Shown one piece after another: positions 1 through 12,886 of a stretch of DNA of 64,000 nucleotides. A program made the position numbers and the translations under genes. How positions within the stretch are numbered: the stretch's first letter is position 1; every line of letters begins with the position of its first letter. This DNA is from Lindgomyces ingoldianus (lineage: Eukaryota; Ascomycota; Dothideomycetes; Pleosporales; Lindgomycetaceae). Under the pieces are notes generated by a model that made no database searches, was not told the origin of the DNA, and saw nothing but the letters and a program-made list of their open reading frames with translations. Location: positions 244,013-308,012 of the forward strand of contig NW_022985204.1 in assembly GCF_010093535.1 (NCBI RefSeq), in the 5' to 3' direction.

Positions 1-405
1 CTTAGCGTGTAAAGAATTAGCTATATTAGCTATAGCTACTAGCTAGGGGGGAAATCCTTACGCATCTAGCTTAAGTATGTGCTAAATAATTACCTACTTC
101 TTATTATTATTTAGCTTTTATAAGTTAGCTATATAATTAGCTTAAAAAGGTTATTTAGTGCGTTAGTTACTTATTATCTTTTAAAAGACTTTATAAATAG
201 CTGCAGCGTGTTACTTAGAAAGTGTTATGTCTTATTTAAAAGCCTAAAGTGTAAGCTGCATCTAACATTCCTTTAACACATCTAAGTAGTGTTATTAGAA
301 ATGCATTAGTGTAAAAAGAGTAGTGTAGTAAGGTCTTAGTAAAAGTAAGCAACTTAGGTGTGTAAGCAACTCGCCTATGAAGTACGTTATGACAAACAAC
401 GTCTA
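1..405 (+). repeat. AT-rich inverted-repeat element arm, cut by the window edge
   Basis: This AT-rich stretch is a diverged copy of sequence seen again at about 33095-33740 (same orientation, interrupted by a solo LTR) and in inverted orientation at about 32385-32780 and 34357-34750. Shared landmarks are AAAGAATTAGCTATATTAGC near its start and the block reading AGTAACTTAGGTGTGTAAGCAACT (approximately) near 350, followed by a terminal GTACGTTA. CpA-to-TpA differences between copies suggest RIP. It ends about 230 bp from the PKS stop codon, so the cluster is flanked directly by repeat DNA. No coding capacity is visible. Confidence 0.7.
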
Positions 406-630
406 ATCAAAGATTTATGAACAAGTGAAATCTCAGCCATTTCATCCCTTCTCTATTATTTCTACTCAAGCCTTTCGACTCGACCGACATTATGCGGCGA
501 TGGCACCGTAGGAAAACAGAGAGACTTTGATCCGCTGTTATGGAAGTCAAAGCTTCTCTTTCCAGAGGTGTCTCGTTGGATGCCATCTCCTCAATTACCG
601 TCAGGCGCCCAACCCCACAGAAATCTGGGT

Positions 631-3600
631 CTACCCAAGAACTCTCGCAATGTACGCGGCCACATTGACGGCTGATTCGCCCTTCTATGTAAGTCTCTGT
701 CAGTGAAAGCGTTCTTTGGATGCAGCCAATTTCAACGTACCAGAATATTCCAATGATGCCGGCCCTCTGCCCTGTCGATTCGCACTGGCACGCCTGGAAA
801 CAGCCGACCCCACTTTCCAGCTGTAAAGTCTGTCCGCTTCTCCGTCAAAAACTTCATATCCTCCGGATCGCCCGGCTGCGGATGGAAGTGTTCATCCACA
901 GAGCTCTCGCAGGCCCAGAGAATGTTGACTTTGCGGAGGGTGCTCACGGTCAACGGTGCAGCGAAATAAGTGCTCAAAACGCGGTTGATACTTCTAAAGT
1001 GCGAGATAATCCAGTCAGGCGCCGTGCCGCCTTGGCCTCCGAAAAGATTCGCGGAGCTACAGTATTCGAAAAAGTGCTCCGGCAGTGGTTTGAGGTGTTC
1101 GGGTGGCGGCGAGTCGATGATGATGAGGTCTTTCACCGTCTCGCCTGCGCTCATTAGGATTTGGGCGGCGCGATAGCCAATGATTCCTCCAGCAGACCAG
1201 CCGGCGAAGCTATACGGTCCATGAGGTTGACGGCGGCGGACCTCTACAATAAAGCTACCGACCAACCCATCCCAAGAACAGTTCATAGAGAGGCCCTTTT
1301 TGAGATAGGGAGAGTTTAGCCCGTACACTACGAGGTCGTTTCTGATTCTTGGCAAGCCGGCATACGATGAAGCCAGGCCGCTACCGTCTGGGAAGAAGAA
1401 CAGAATATCCGCCGCTGCTCGGGGATTACCTTGCAGGACGAAAGATGAAGTGGCTGGGACTTCTTCTGCAATGGGCGGAAAATCGACATCAGAGAGCGGA
1501 GTGGTCAACCCTGGAGTGTCTATCGGTGGTGGTGTACTTGTCGACCGGATCGAGTCTGTAGAACTTGACACGCTCGGAACCTGCAACAACATTCCTTTGG
1601 CAGGGAACATTACCTCCCGCAGTGCACGAACGGAATCCAGCGATGACAACACCGAGTACGTGTCAACATCGATGTCTAGCTCATCGCGAAGACGACTCCC
1701 AATCATGAGGGAAAGGAGAGAATCCACCCCGAGCTCTGCGAGCGAGGTGTCATCTGAGAGCTGATCTAGAGCAACGCCCGCCTCCTCGGAGATTATTTTC
1801 AGCACGTCATCAAACCTATCGTCGGTGGTGCCATCGCTTGTATCAGACGCAACATTAGAGGCCGCTGGTTGTGCTGGCAATAGCACTTGTTGCTGCGGCA
1901 CAGGCGTGATTGCGGCCTGGACGGCAGGTGTCGCTCTTCTGCCAGATTCAATTGGCTTAGGACTCGTATCTGATGCCTGTAAGAATCTCTTTACGTCTGC
2001 AACAGTACCGTTCTCCAGGAATAGGGTTGAATCTGCGTTGATCCCAAGTTCTTCCGCGAACAGACTTGTAATCATCAGCGAAAGCAACGAGTCAATACCA
2101 ATATCATCGAAACGAGTATCATCTCGAAGTTCTGACGCTGGGACACCGCTTTGCTCGGAGATAATTTCCAGAGCTCTTGCTACCATGGACCCGGCGGCAA
2201 GTAGAGAGTCCTCCTGGAATTGCTGAGTGACGGGGACGTCTTTTACAGAAGCCGCCCTGACTGCCGGAGGCGCTTTCGAAACTGAGGGTTGGGCAGGGCG
2301 ACTTGCGGGACTAGTCGATTTCGCATCTTTTGCCTTCGGTTTTGGCGGCTTGGAAGCTTGTGAAAGGATGAACTTCAGCAACCGCCGAGGAAGACCTTGA
2401 ATCTAGTTCCACTGCATTTAGCACAAAGACCATGACACACATCTTGTGGGTACTTACACGGATGCTCTTAACCACACCAACTGCTCGATCTCCTGAGAAA
2501 ATCGTGATATCGCCTGTCCACAGGTTTTCCTCTCCAGGCATCATACGGACATGGGTACTATACTGGCAGTCATCTCGGATACTTTCAAATAGCTGGAACT
2601 CGCCCCAGCCATGGTTCACAAAGACATCTGTCTCGAGCTTGGTGTTGTCGTTGGCATTCATGACGAAACCCCCAGACTGCGTTAAACCATCAACGGCACC
2701 CGGGTTGATGTGAAATGTGCCGCCTTTCTTCATCTGGCCGAAGCTGACTACGGAGGCAGCCTCGTATGAAGCACTGTCGAACAAGACCTCATCGATGCAA
2801 TGGTAGTCTGGGTTGAATTGGGCTAACGCTGAGACCAAGCGATATGCCATGGGGCCGTTGAAGCGGCAAGTCTTACCCTCAGCACATTGGCGACGCATCC
2901 TGTCGAATTGTGCCTTCACATTCGTCAGATCGCGTTGAAGTCGCTGCCGCTCGGAGCCGTCCACAAATTTGATCTCACAGGCCGATAGTTGTCCAATTTC
3001 AATTCCGTTTCCCTTGCAGCTTGTTAGTCACGTCTAGATAATCTTGTGCCACCGAACCTACATCATGAACGGTGAACGATACTTTCGCTCCTTTGGATGC
3101 CCAGTCAAATGTTGCTGTACAGCGCAAGGACTGCTTCCATTCAAGAGACCCAATCAAGGCCCTCCGGATATCCATGTCAACGACATTGACAATTTTTTCT
3201 GGGAAATGTGGCTGGAAGCGCTCCAGAACGTATGTGCCAATTGAGAAGCAAATGTCTGCGTAGACGGCCTGGTTTGTGACTCAACGTTAGCTAGGCTCAT
3301 ATGGAAGAAAGCAATCCGATCACTCACCGGCGTACAGAGGTCGAAACCGTCCACTTTGTGGCTCCTTATAAATGGCTTCACATCATCACGGTTAATATCA
3401 CAATCAACAACAATGTCGTAGCCATGGCTGGTAATCTTCTCCTCTAGCACCCTGTGAATAGTAGAGGTCTCAAGCTTTGGGATTTCTACTACAGCGGGCT
3501 GGAGCTGCTTGGTAAGGACAGGCAAGGGATGAGGCGCCCTTGTATCATTACCACCACGGGCGCGATCGATTGGAATATCGCCCTTCGTTAGAGTCCAGTC

Positions 3601-6600
3601 ATTCCTATAGGGGATCCAGTATGACTTAAGCTCCCAACTGTAAGACGGAAGCCCGATGACTGTCCTAGCCGATGGGATATCGGTAAAGTACCCATCCCAC
3701 TTGATTGGTAGGCCAACGCTGTAAAGGGAACCTAAAGATTTGGTCAAGACCTCCCAAGGATCGGCGTTGCGCCTCAGAGTAGGCAGAGCCGTGAGCGCGG
3801 AGCCTAGTGTCGACTTTATCATACCTGACACGACTGGATGGGGACCAAATTCGATAGCATATGCTGCATTTGTAAGTACACCTTCTGCAAATGCAGATTG
3901 AAGACATCGCATCATTTGCACAGGCTCACTGCCGTGACGAGAAATATAACCTGGCCCGAACACTCCAACCTCTCTAACCGTCGTGCCAAGAAGAGGCGAA
4001 AGGACTGGGATATGAGGTTTGTGGAAGACCACTCCTTGTGCATCCTTGCTGAAAATATTCTGGATTGGCGTGACTTGAGACGAGTGGAATGCGTAAGGTA
4101 CTTTTATAACAGTACTGCGAATCCCAGCCGCCGCGAGTGGTTGTTGTAGTTCAACCACCTGAGCTGCGGTTCCGGCGAGGACTGTCTCTTTGGGTGCATT
4201 GATGCACGCGATCTCAAAGTTGACACCGCGGGTAGCACTCTCGATTTCGGATACTGATGCAAGGACAGCGAGCATAGCATGCGATGCCGGCTCGCACATC
4301 TCCTGCAGATGCTGCGCTCGGCGACCGACTAAGAAAACAGTGTCCGAGTCCGAGAGTACACCTGCAATGTTCAAAGCTGCATACTCCCCAAGGCTATGAC
4401 CAACAACGGCAGTTGGGGCGATCCCCCACGAAATCCATATACGTGCTAGAGCGATTTGCATACAGGTATTAGCAAGCTGGACGACGACCGGAGGGTATTC
4501 GGCGATGTCATTTCCGCTGCTCGCGTTGAACAGTGACATGATTCCAGGGAATCCCAAACGTCGAGCAAGCTGATCGAAACGTGTGATCTGGTCCCGGAAC
4601 ACGCTCAATGATTCAAGGAGATGTTTACCCATTCCTGGGTACTGCGAACCTTGCCCAGTGAATGCGAAAAGTATTTCCTTTGGTGGGACGACACGTCTGC
4701 TGCACTGATTGCTATTGTTGACCTCTCTCAACTGAGACTTAAGAGACTCTATGTTATGAGAGGCCACGATGACACGATGCTGATGGTGCATGCGACGAGC
4801 GGTGGTAGTGTACGACAACTGTGGGAGAGAAACTTCAGATCTCGAGAGATGGGTCACCAATGCCTGGATGTTTGCCCTGAGTGACTTCGCACATCTCGCA
4901 GAGACGGCCACAGGAAATATCGGCCTAGTCTTGCAATGCTTGGCAGGTATCGCAGACGCCATTGAGGACTCTTCAACCAAGATCGAGGTATTTCCGCCTG
5001 CTGCGCTGAAGTTGTTGATGAGTGCCTTTCTTAGTAGTCCGCGAGAGCGTGGCCAAGCGGTTGACTCGAAATCGATATGGACATTGCGTGCTGCAAGGTT
5101 TGGAGGGAAGGCCGGATTTATGCGGGTCTTGATGCCACAGTGCGGTGGGATCGCTCCCTTCTTCATCATCATTATCACCTTGATCAGAGCACTTACGCCG
5201 GAAACGGACTCCCCGTGGCCGATGTTTGATTTCAGCGCTCCGAGGTGGAGTGGTTGATCGGCAGGTCGTTTGTGGGGTTTATTTATTGGTGCAAGGACGT
5301 CGCAGACAGAGTTCATCTCCCTTGTATCGCCCGCTTGAGTACCGGTTCCATGCATCTCAACATAGCCCACATCATAGGCATTAGTGCCCGAATCGTTCAG
5401 CACACGCTCAAAAATATCTTTCTGGGCACCAACATGGGGGCGGGTGATCGACTCCGCTTCCGCCGAATGATTGGTATACGCGCTCCCAATGATCCCATGA
5501 ATCGGATCACCATCCTCGAGAGCATCTTCGAGACGCTTCAGCACGACTGTCGCAACTCCTTCTCCCCTGCAATAACCGTCGGCAGATTCGTCAAAGGTCT
5601 TGCAGTTGCCTGTCGCTGAAAGGAAATGGCCTTTATCAAGTCCAGTGGTCATATCGGGATTTGTAAGCACGTTGGTCCCACCAGCAATCGCCATATCCAC
5701 GTCTCCCTTCCACAACGAGTTGCAAGCAATGTGAATGGCCGCTAAGCTGGAAGAACAAGCTGTATCCACGGCGAAGCTAGGTCCCGAGAATTTGAAGAAG
5801 TAGTTGATGCGCCCAGGTATGAATGCTCTGTTTGCACCAGGGATATAGTATGCGTCGATGTCTTGCCCGCTATTACTCTCGCACCAGTCGTTGCTTGTCA
5901 CGCCGTAGAACACACCAACGCGATCTTCTCGGGTAGACGGCGTCCGGCCAGGAACGACACCAGCGTCTTCTATCGCCTCGTATGCTGTCATCAGGGCAAG
6001 ACGCTGGGCTGGGTCTACTTGCGGCGCCTCACGGGGAGAGATAGAAAAGAAGGCGGCATCAAAGAGGTCTGGCTCTTCCAGCCAGCAACCCCAGCGGACC
6101 TTGCACATGTTCTTCCGTTTTCCGGACGGATCAACGTGTGTTTGGGCATTCCACCTTAGCTCTGGCACTTCGCGGCACATATCCAACTTATTTTGCAGCA
6201 AATCCCACAGTGCCTCTGGGCTTGATGCTCCCGGAAATCGCCCAGACATACCGATGACGGCAATCTTCGACCGGCCCATCGCGCTGTCTGAGGGAACGCT
6301 CACTGCTTGCGAAGTCAAAGTAATGGCCATGGGAATATGGTCTGCGAGCAATGATCTGACTCGACACCGCACCGTCTCGCCAGCATCAGTGCCAATTGGT
6401 ATAATCAGTATATCTTTTGGAGACCCTGCTCTCAAAGCTACACCGAGATGTTCGATAGCCTTGTCTATGACCATTGGGCGCGTCAGCACGTCGCGAACAG
6501 CGCATTCCAACATGGCCTGCGAGCTTGCTGCCCAGACAAAATTGCCGGTGCCACAAGACAGCAACGGAACGGATTGTTCGGACATTATCGGTGCCCAGGA

Positions 6601-7511
6601 GTTGGCTTTTTGTACAATGGAATCAACATCTTCCTCAGAGAACAAGTGTGGGGCGTGGTAAGGACTGTGGATCGGGAGCATAACAGTGTCGAGTTTGGAG
6701 AGGGCATCTTCCCGCCTCAATTCAGCCAGGACATGGGGAGGTCCGCTGATCGTCAAACCGGCTGTCGAGAAGGCGCTGATGTACGTGTGGGAAGATGATG
6801 GCGCTGGCTAGGGGTGGTTTCAGCCGGATACACCCAATGTGGAATGCGTGGCGCGCGTTGCTGAATATGTTCGGAAGAAACTTACATCTCGAGAGTTGAA
6901 ACGTTCAAGCAGGGAAACTACCTCATTCTCACAAACGCCAAGAATGACCATAGAGCATCGAGGCGAGGTGTTGCCATCTATTAGCGGAGCCTCCTGTCCG
7001 GATCTTAACCCCGTATGCAAGGCAATCACCGTGGCATGCACAGCTGCCGGGATTAAGCGAACAAGATCTTTCGAAGAGCTGACTGCCGCGGCTGCAAAGG
7101 CTCCAGTGCAAAAGCCCACCAGCTTACTATCCTGGCCGGTAGGAAAGGAAAGTCCGCCTTCAGAATGTTGCCTACAGGCAATTAGCATAGATCGCGTTCC
7201 AGAACTTGACAAGACTGGTACCATATGAACGCTGCAAAAGTGTGAATCAAGCAGAGTGCCTGCTCCATTGCCGCGCTGATGCAGCCATTCCGCTTCCTCG
7301 TCAACAGATCGGCAACACTGGAGAATTTCGGGGTCAAATCGCGAGCATGCAACGGTAGGCGGCCAAGCTCTGTCTGAATGGCAGCATAGCATTTGCGGAA
7401 AAGTGAGGTTAGAAGGACATTGTCGGAACGAAGCAGCTGGGCTAACGAATTCTCGTAGTTGAATGTCTGATCGCCGAAGAGGTAGATTCGGCATGGCCTA
7501 GACATGGCCAT
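631..7511 (-). CDS. Non-reducing polyketide synthase, SAT-KS-AT-PT-ACP-ACP-TE
   Basis: Iterative type I aromatic polyketide synthase and presumed core enzyme of the cluster. Model: seven exons, complement(631..684, 741..2402, 2458..3012, 3062..3268, 3328..6807, 6886..7171, 7222..7511), 2177 aa, the usual size for TE-bearing members (about 2100-2200). Domains: SAT with LFGDQT near the N-terminus and GFCTG (Cys118); KS about 373-800 with DTACSSS (Cys543), His678 and His723; AT with GHSLGEY (Ser997); PT with His1342 (HKVDG) and Asp1529; two ACPs with DSLLSLM (Ser1711, Ser1834); C-terminal TE/Claisen cyclase with GWSAGG (Ser2009). The last 17 residues lie in a small exon behind a 56-bp intron (GTACGT donor); without it the protein stops just after the HHWN segment. 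The intron at 3013-3061 uses a CAAG acceptor. ATG 7511 was chosen; ATG 7505 is an alternative. Ring size, starter unit and product cannot be told from sequence. It is divergent from the P450. Confidence 0.93.
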
Positions 7512-8071
7512 GATTGATTGTTGAAGTCTGAGACTGCCTGGCAAGAGTGGAGCAGATTGCGTCTGGCTGAACTATCAAGCCTGTTCTGCATGCTACATCC
7601 AGAGCATAAAGAGGGCCGTAAAGGAGAAGGAGCCAAAAGCCACAGTATTGTACAAGATGAGGGTGGAAGTAGTCCCGAGAAGCTGGCTTTGTGGGGCATT
7701 CTCCAATCGCCAAGCCGGGGTGGCTTCTGATTCCCAGGAATTGCACGACAGGTCTCCAATGTCTTGCCTTTCCGATCTAATCAGAACCCTGCTGAGATAG
7801 TATCGGACCTTTGCGCATATTTTCGTATTAGAATGGGCCGAGCGCGGTAACCATCTCGAATGAAGTTGATCTAGGGTGTCGCGAACTAACTTATCTTATC
7901 GGACAGTTAGTTGTGTTTAGTCGGGTGCGAAGTGGAAACCACCCGATATATCGGCATTGAACTCCTAACCTTCTCTCAGCTAGGCACTATCTCTCTTTCG
8001 ATGTACATGTATTTGATTGCCGTCGTTCTAGTTGTTAGCAGCAGTTTCATGTTTCTGCTCTGAGCCGGAAA
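7512..8071. promoter_or_regulatory. Divergent promoter between PKS and P450, with inverted repeat
   Basis: This 560-bp gap separates the two start codons. A perfect inverted repeat lies inside it: TCGGGTG at 7921-7927 and CACCCGA at 7940-7946, 12-bp spacer. ATCGGAC occurs twice (about 7802 and 7899). A Zn2Cys6 dimer site is plausible, but which factor binds is unknown. Confidence 0.45.
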
Positions 8072-9854
8072 ATGGACTCTTCTTCAGTCACGGCATTCGC
8101 TTCCAACTCCACTTCGTCAGGTACGCCGTCATGGATGGATCTTAGTTCAGGTGGCTTGCAGCCACTAACAGCCACGGTGGCTACCTTCCTCACTGCTTTG
8201 ATCACCTTGTTAGCGTATATGTCGTATACTCCCAAAGTTGATAAGAGGGCGCCAGCGTTCACATCGGACACTGCGCCTTTTATTGGCTCATGGAACTTCT
8301 TTTTTAAAAAGATGTAAGCCAACCGTGCCGTATCTCTTCACAAGAACATCGGAAGACTAACCAACACATCTAGGGACTTCTGGAAGAGCTCCATGGCCAG
8401 ATCTAAAACGGGTAATTTCAGTTTCTGGCTTGGCAAGAATCACGTCGTTGGTGTGTCCGGCGAAGCCGCCCGAAAGATGTATCTAGACGACCGCAGACTC
8501 CACCTTATCAAAGGAATCACGCTTATCGGCCACGGACCAGACTTCATAAACGGAAGGTCATCGGTCATCCATGAGATTTGGAAGGGTACCGGCTCCAGTG
8601 GTAAGACTTACGCCCAACGGCGCCTTCTCGACTTGCAGAGATCCGAGCTGCTCGCGAAACGTATTCCTCGCGTCACGGGAGATGCTCGCCGGGCATTTGA
8701 GGCCATGGGAAAGGGTCCATCCGAAGTTATAAGCCCCGCAAAGGCCTGCTTTGGCATTGTAACGGCGCAGGGCAGCCGTATAGTGGGTGCCGATGAGATT
8801 GCGGATGACCCAAAAATACTGAAAGCCCTCTTGACCTACATCCCGATCCTGCAATTTACCAACAGTCTGCATCTGCTTGCTTTTCCCTGGCTATCTTACT
8901 TTAGTCTCGCGTATTGGAAACGTCGCTATGGCCGTTGGGGGCTGACGCGGATCGTGAAGCCTATCATGGATAAACGGATGGCACCAGGCGCTCCTCGTGT
9001 CGATGACGCCTTGCAATACTTGATCGACACTGGGGATAGCAAGGAGTTCATCACTACTTTCCTTATTAGCATGCTCTTCATTACCGGGGCAAACACGTCA
9101 GTCATCTCCGGTTCCATGCTGAATATCGTCGCCCACCATCCAGACTGGCAGGAGAAGATCTACGCTGAGATCAAAGCCTCCGCCGCCGCCAGGTGTACGA
9201 ACAAGGCCAGAAATATGTCTCTGGTCGAACAACTTGATTCGCTCTCGCTAGAGGGCTGGGAACAGATGTCCGCCTCGCTTGACCTCTGCTTCAAAGAAGC
9301 CATTCGCATGTGGGTTGCGTTTCCCATGGGTCGCTTCAACGACACACCCGATCCCATTCCCATTCCCAGAACCAACGAGGTAATTCCTTCTGGAAGCTTC
9401 GCTTGCTACAACACTATAGATGCGCATTATAATGAGAAGCTATACCCCGAACCTATGAAGTGGGACCCGGAGCGCTGGCGTGAGGGCCGGAAGGAATTTG
9501 AGGCAGAGATTTATGGCTGTGAGTACTCCATCGCACCTCCTCACCACCATTTCTACGTTATTGTCAAAGCTATCTCCTTTCCATTCAGCAGCAGGTCAAA
9601 TACTAATACGGTCTTTGCGGATAACAGTCATGGGCTGGGGCGCAGGTCGACATCCCTGCATTGGGATGCGATGGGCCAAGCTGCAGCAGAACATCATAAT
9701 GGCGTATGCACTAGCATTCTACAAATGGCAAGGATGCGACGAAAATGGTAACACTAACACTGAGTTCAAGCATCCGACGCATGCGTTGGATCATCTTGCG
9801 CCCAAGTTGCCGCAGGGTACCCATTGCAAATTTGAACCTAGGGAAGAAGCATAG
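8072..9854 (+). CDS. Cytochrome P450 (cluster monooxygenase)
   Basis: Microsomal haem monooxygenase, probably hydroxylating or oxidatively coupling the polyketide. Model: join(8072..8313, 8374..9518, 9628..9854), 537 aa, normal for fungal P450s. A hydrophobic N-terminal anchor is at about 27-50. The K-helix ExxR is present as KEAIRMW, followed by a PERF-like DPERW. The haem loop FMGWGAGRHPCIG (Cys473) is restored exactly by splicing the last intron (109 bp). The I-helix reads TGANTS, with Asn where most P450s have the Asp/Glu of the AGxD/ET motif, recalling the CYP51-like group (GQHTS). The haem loop also looks CYP51-like, but the protein has a tailoring context, so I do not call it a sterol demethylase. 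It is divergent from the PKS, and downstream DNA is a RIP island. Subfamily not assigned. Confidence 0.88.
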
Positions 9855-10140
9855 TGTACATAGACTGAAACGACTGAGTTGGATTGATGTGTGCGGGATT
9901 GGGAATCCTTTACAATAAGCGGGTGAAATGGCGACTTGAGTGACGGTTGCACAGACTGCCATGTAGTCTGGCAGATACCCTTAATCTTCTCGTTGAGAAA
10001 CCCAAATAGCATCGTCCCATATGACCTGGAGATTCCAAACCGCCATGAGTGGCAGAAATATAGGCTTAATATACAGCCGCATGAACACAATGCATTGCGA
10101 GAAGCTGAGAGTATGGTGGAATTGCTGTGAAGCATAGACC

Positions 10141-12884
10141 CCTAAGATAGTGCACTTCAATTTTTAGAAATAAATTTAAATACGTAGATGTTGCTACAAA
10201 AAAGCTCCTAATATTTCATCCTTTGCACCTATATTAGCGAACCACGTATATTATTTCCCGCCAATCATGACCTATACTTAGAGTAACGTACGTTATAAGC
10301 AACCTGCTATCTTAACTAAGTTTTTGCACCCTGCAAACTTTAAATCACTATGCCTCTGCTAACTATAACTTAATTACTCTATAAAAAAGTAGACATTATT
10401 TATAGCCTTATAAATGCACTAGTTATAAGAGCAGTTTTGTATTATAAACTAAAGGTCTAAGAAGCTATATAGTTTATATAGTAGTAATAGACGCTAACTC
10501 TACAGTTTAATTAGATAGCAGTTTATAAAGCTCTTTAGCTTACATTATTCTTATTATTTTCTTTATTAATAAAAAGTAGATCTAGAGTGTAAGCAATGTT
10601 GTAGCTATAACTACCTAATATCTTTTAATTAACTCTCTACATCTAACATGCTAAAATACCTATGTAATGTTGTTACAACAGTTAGGTAGAGCTGATAAGA
10701 GGACACCGCCAAGGCCAAGCCCAGAGGGGAAGGACAGACCGACTCAGGTCACGTGACACGGTCATATCAGGTGATGTGCTTGCCAGTATCAGGGAAACAC
10801 GCTGGGACCAAAGGAATACGCTAGTGTGTTCCAAGGAGAACGACGCGTTCTAAGGAGAACAGCGAGCACCACTAGGTATATAGAACCGCCGCTCCTCTAC
10901 ACTTTGCAGAGGGTTATGGTTATAACTTAGTTACACAGCACGTTCTTAGTAGAGGCAATCTACTTAGTATCCTTCTTACTATTAAAGCACTCTAGCATAC
11001 AGTTACCCTCGTTCCCTCTTGTCTAGCCATCTCCCTCCCTTCCGCACAAATCACCTAGCTTGATCACCCGCACGACCCTGCTACCCGGTTGGGGCTAGAT
11101 AAGTATCAGACTACTTCTATATCCTTCTACACTACTCCTTTCTCTCTGACTATAGTCACTAATAATAGTATAGAAGCAATTCTACTGCTAGATAAGATAC
11201 TAATTTAACAAATGTAACTATAAGCTAAAGTAAAAGAAGCTTACTAAGCTAATTTAAATTATTATTAAGCATATACTAAACTTAGATTTACATAGATTTA
11301 CATCTAATCTAAGTGTTATATAAAATATAGTAGTTAAACTACTTACTATACATAGTACTAGATGTAAAAACAGGGTATACACTTCGCAATTAAGAGGTGT
11401 GTTAACTAACAAGGGCGTAACTGTAACATAGGAGTACAATTAGTACCCGCCTAATTTCTAAGGCGATCCTCTGCTATCTAAAGAGGGTTTCTACAACTAG
11501 CTATATACTTCTTTAGAGAGCTAGGCACAGCAGCGCTAGTAGCAACAAATCTAGTATGCTATAGGTCTAGTTTAAAGTATTACCTGTCTAGAATGCCTAG
11601 CTTTTAGGCGAGGTAGGCGTTGTCTAGAAAGTGCGGGGTTGACGGCACAGGTTAGGAGTCGTCCGGGACTGCCTAGTGCAGTCTAGGCTAGGCTATGTCG
11701 GACTAGGACATACTTGGATAGCCGGTTGTTACACTAGATAGGTTAGTAAATAGTAGCTGTTTAACTTTATTAAGTATATAAAAAGCTTTATATAAACCTT
11801 TTAAAGTTATTAATAGCTAGCTTATACGTATTATAATAGGTGTTTAAATCTATAGAATTATTAGCATAACTATATACACCTAGTAATAGCTAAGAAGCAT
11901 GTATAAGATTAATTAAGAAAAATTTAGCTTAACTACTACTAAAAATTCTTATAGTCTTATCTATTATTACTATGTAGGTGTTTTAGTTAGATAAGGTAGA
12001 TAGTTTACTTAAGTAAGTAGTTTATTTATAAAACATGTTATATTAATAATATTACTAAGCTACGAATTTTACTAGTTTTAAAGTAGCTTTTAACTTATTT
12101 ATTAGAAAAGGTAATAACTATGTAATTTTTTAAAGTACTAGCCTAGTACTATTAGTACTATTAATACTTAATACATAGCTGTATATATTATTACTACTAT
12201 TAATGCTAGACTCTCTATAGAAGTTAAAAACACTAAGTAATATAGATAAACTATAAAAATAAAAATAAACTCTACTAATATATAAAGCAAGTTAAATAAG
12301 ATAGAGTAGATTAGCTTTATTTATACTATATAGCTTTAAGATGCTAGTAGTAAAGCTAAAGTTTTAGTTAACTATAGTTATAAGTAGATATAAAACTACT
12401 AGAATCTATTTCTTTTATTAGTTACTTTTATTAGTTACCTAATATTTTAACCATCTTACTAAAGGCGCTAAAATAATAGTGTATTTAATTATACTACTGC
12501 GCATGTAACAGTGTTGCTTAACAAGCTCCGCTGCTAGTCACATGGTCGCGCTAAGAGCTAAGCGTGAGCGTTGGAATCTTAGCGCTGCGCGAGCTTTTCT
12601 CTCGCGGAAACCTTCACCTCCTTCTCTCCTCATCCTAGTATAGCCTGAAATGGAGCTAATATACTCTACCTCGCTCTACTAGCTCTATGCGTAAGTAGAT
12701 TCTGTTTCTTGTTGTTATAATGCAACCAAGTCTCTACTCTTTAAAAAGCTAACTAGGCTACTATAAAGTATAAAAAATGTAAAAGAGAGTAGATTTAGAA
12801 GTAAAAACTTTAATAAAGAAAGATTAAAAAAATTCACTTAGTAGTGCACTAACTAACAGCTAGAGAGTAAAAGGTGTTAAGATG
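10141..12884. repeat. RIP-degraded AT-rich island (left part)
   Basis: Very AT-rich DNA saturated with TAG/TAA/CTA words. I see no coding sequence. It separates the cluster P450 from the O-methyltransferase. Less degraded patches (about 10670-11110 and 11440-11710, 12530-12650) are probably remains of separate insertions. The preceding 9855-10140 is ordinary 3' flank of the P450. Confidence 0.75.
10672..11110 (+). repeat. Possible LTR or retroelement promoter fragment
   Basis: Normal-GC patch beginning TGTTACAACAG, containing TCACGTGAC and a TATATAG box near 10878, followed by C-rich sequence. This looks like a fungal retrotransposon LTR U3/R region. A similar arrangement (TGTTACGAATG, GTCACGTGAC, TATATAAAG) occurs at about 37276. 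I could not define the 3' end or a target-site duplication. Confidence 0.3.
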
Positions 12885-12886
12885 TA

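Noticed and set aside
8072..9854. Cluster P450 as sterol 14-demethylase (CYP51)
   Set aside because: The haem loop looks similar, but the I-helix motif differs (GANTS rather than GQHTS) and the gene is divergently paired with a PKS.
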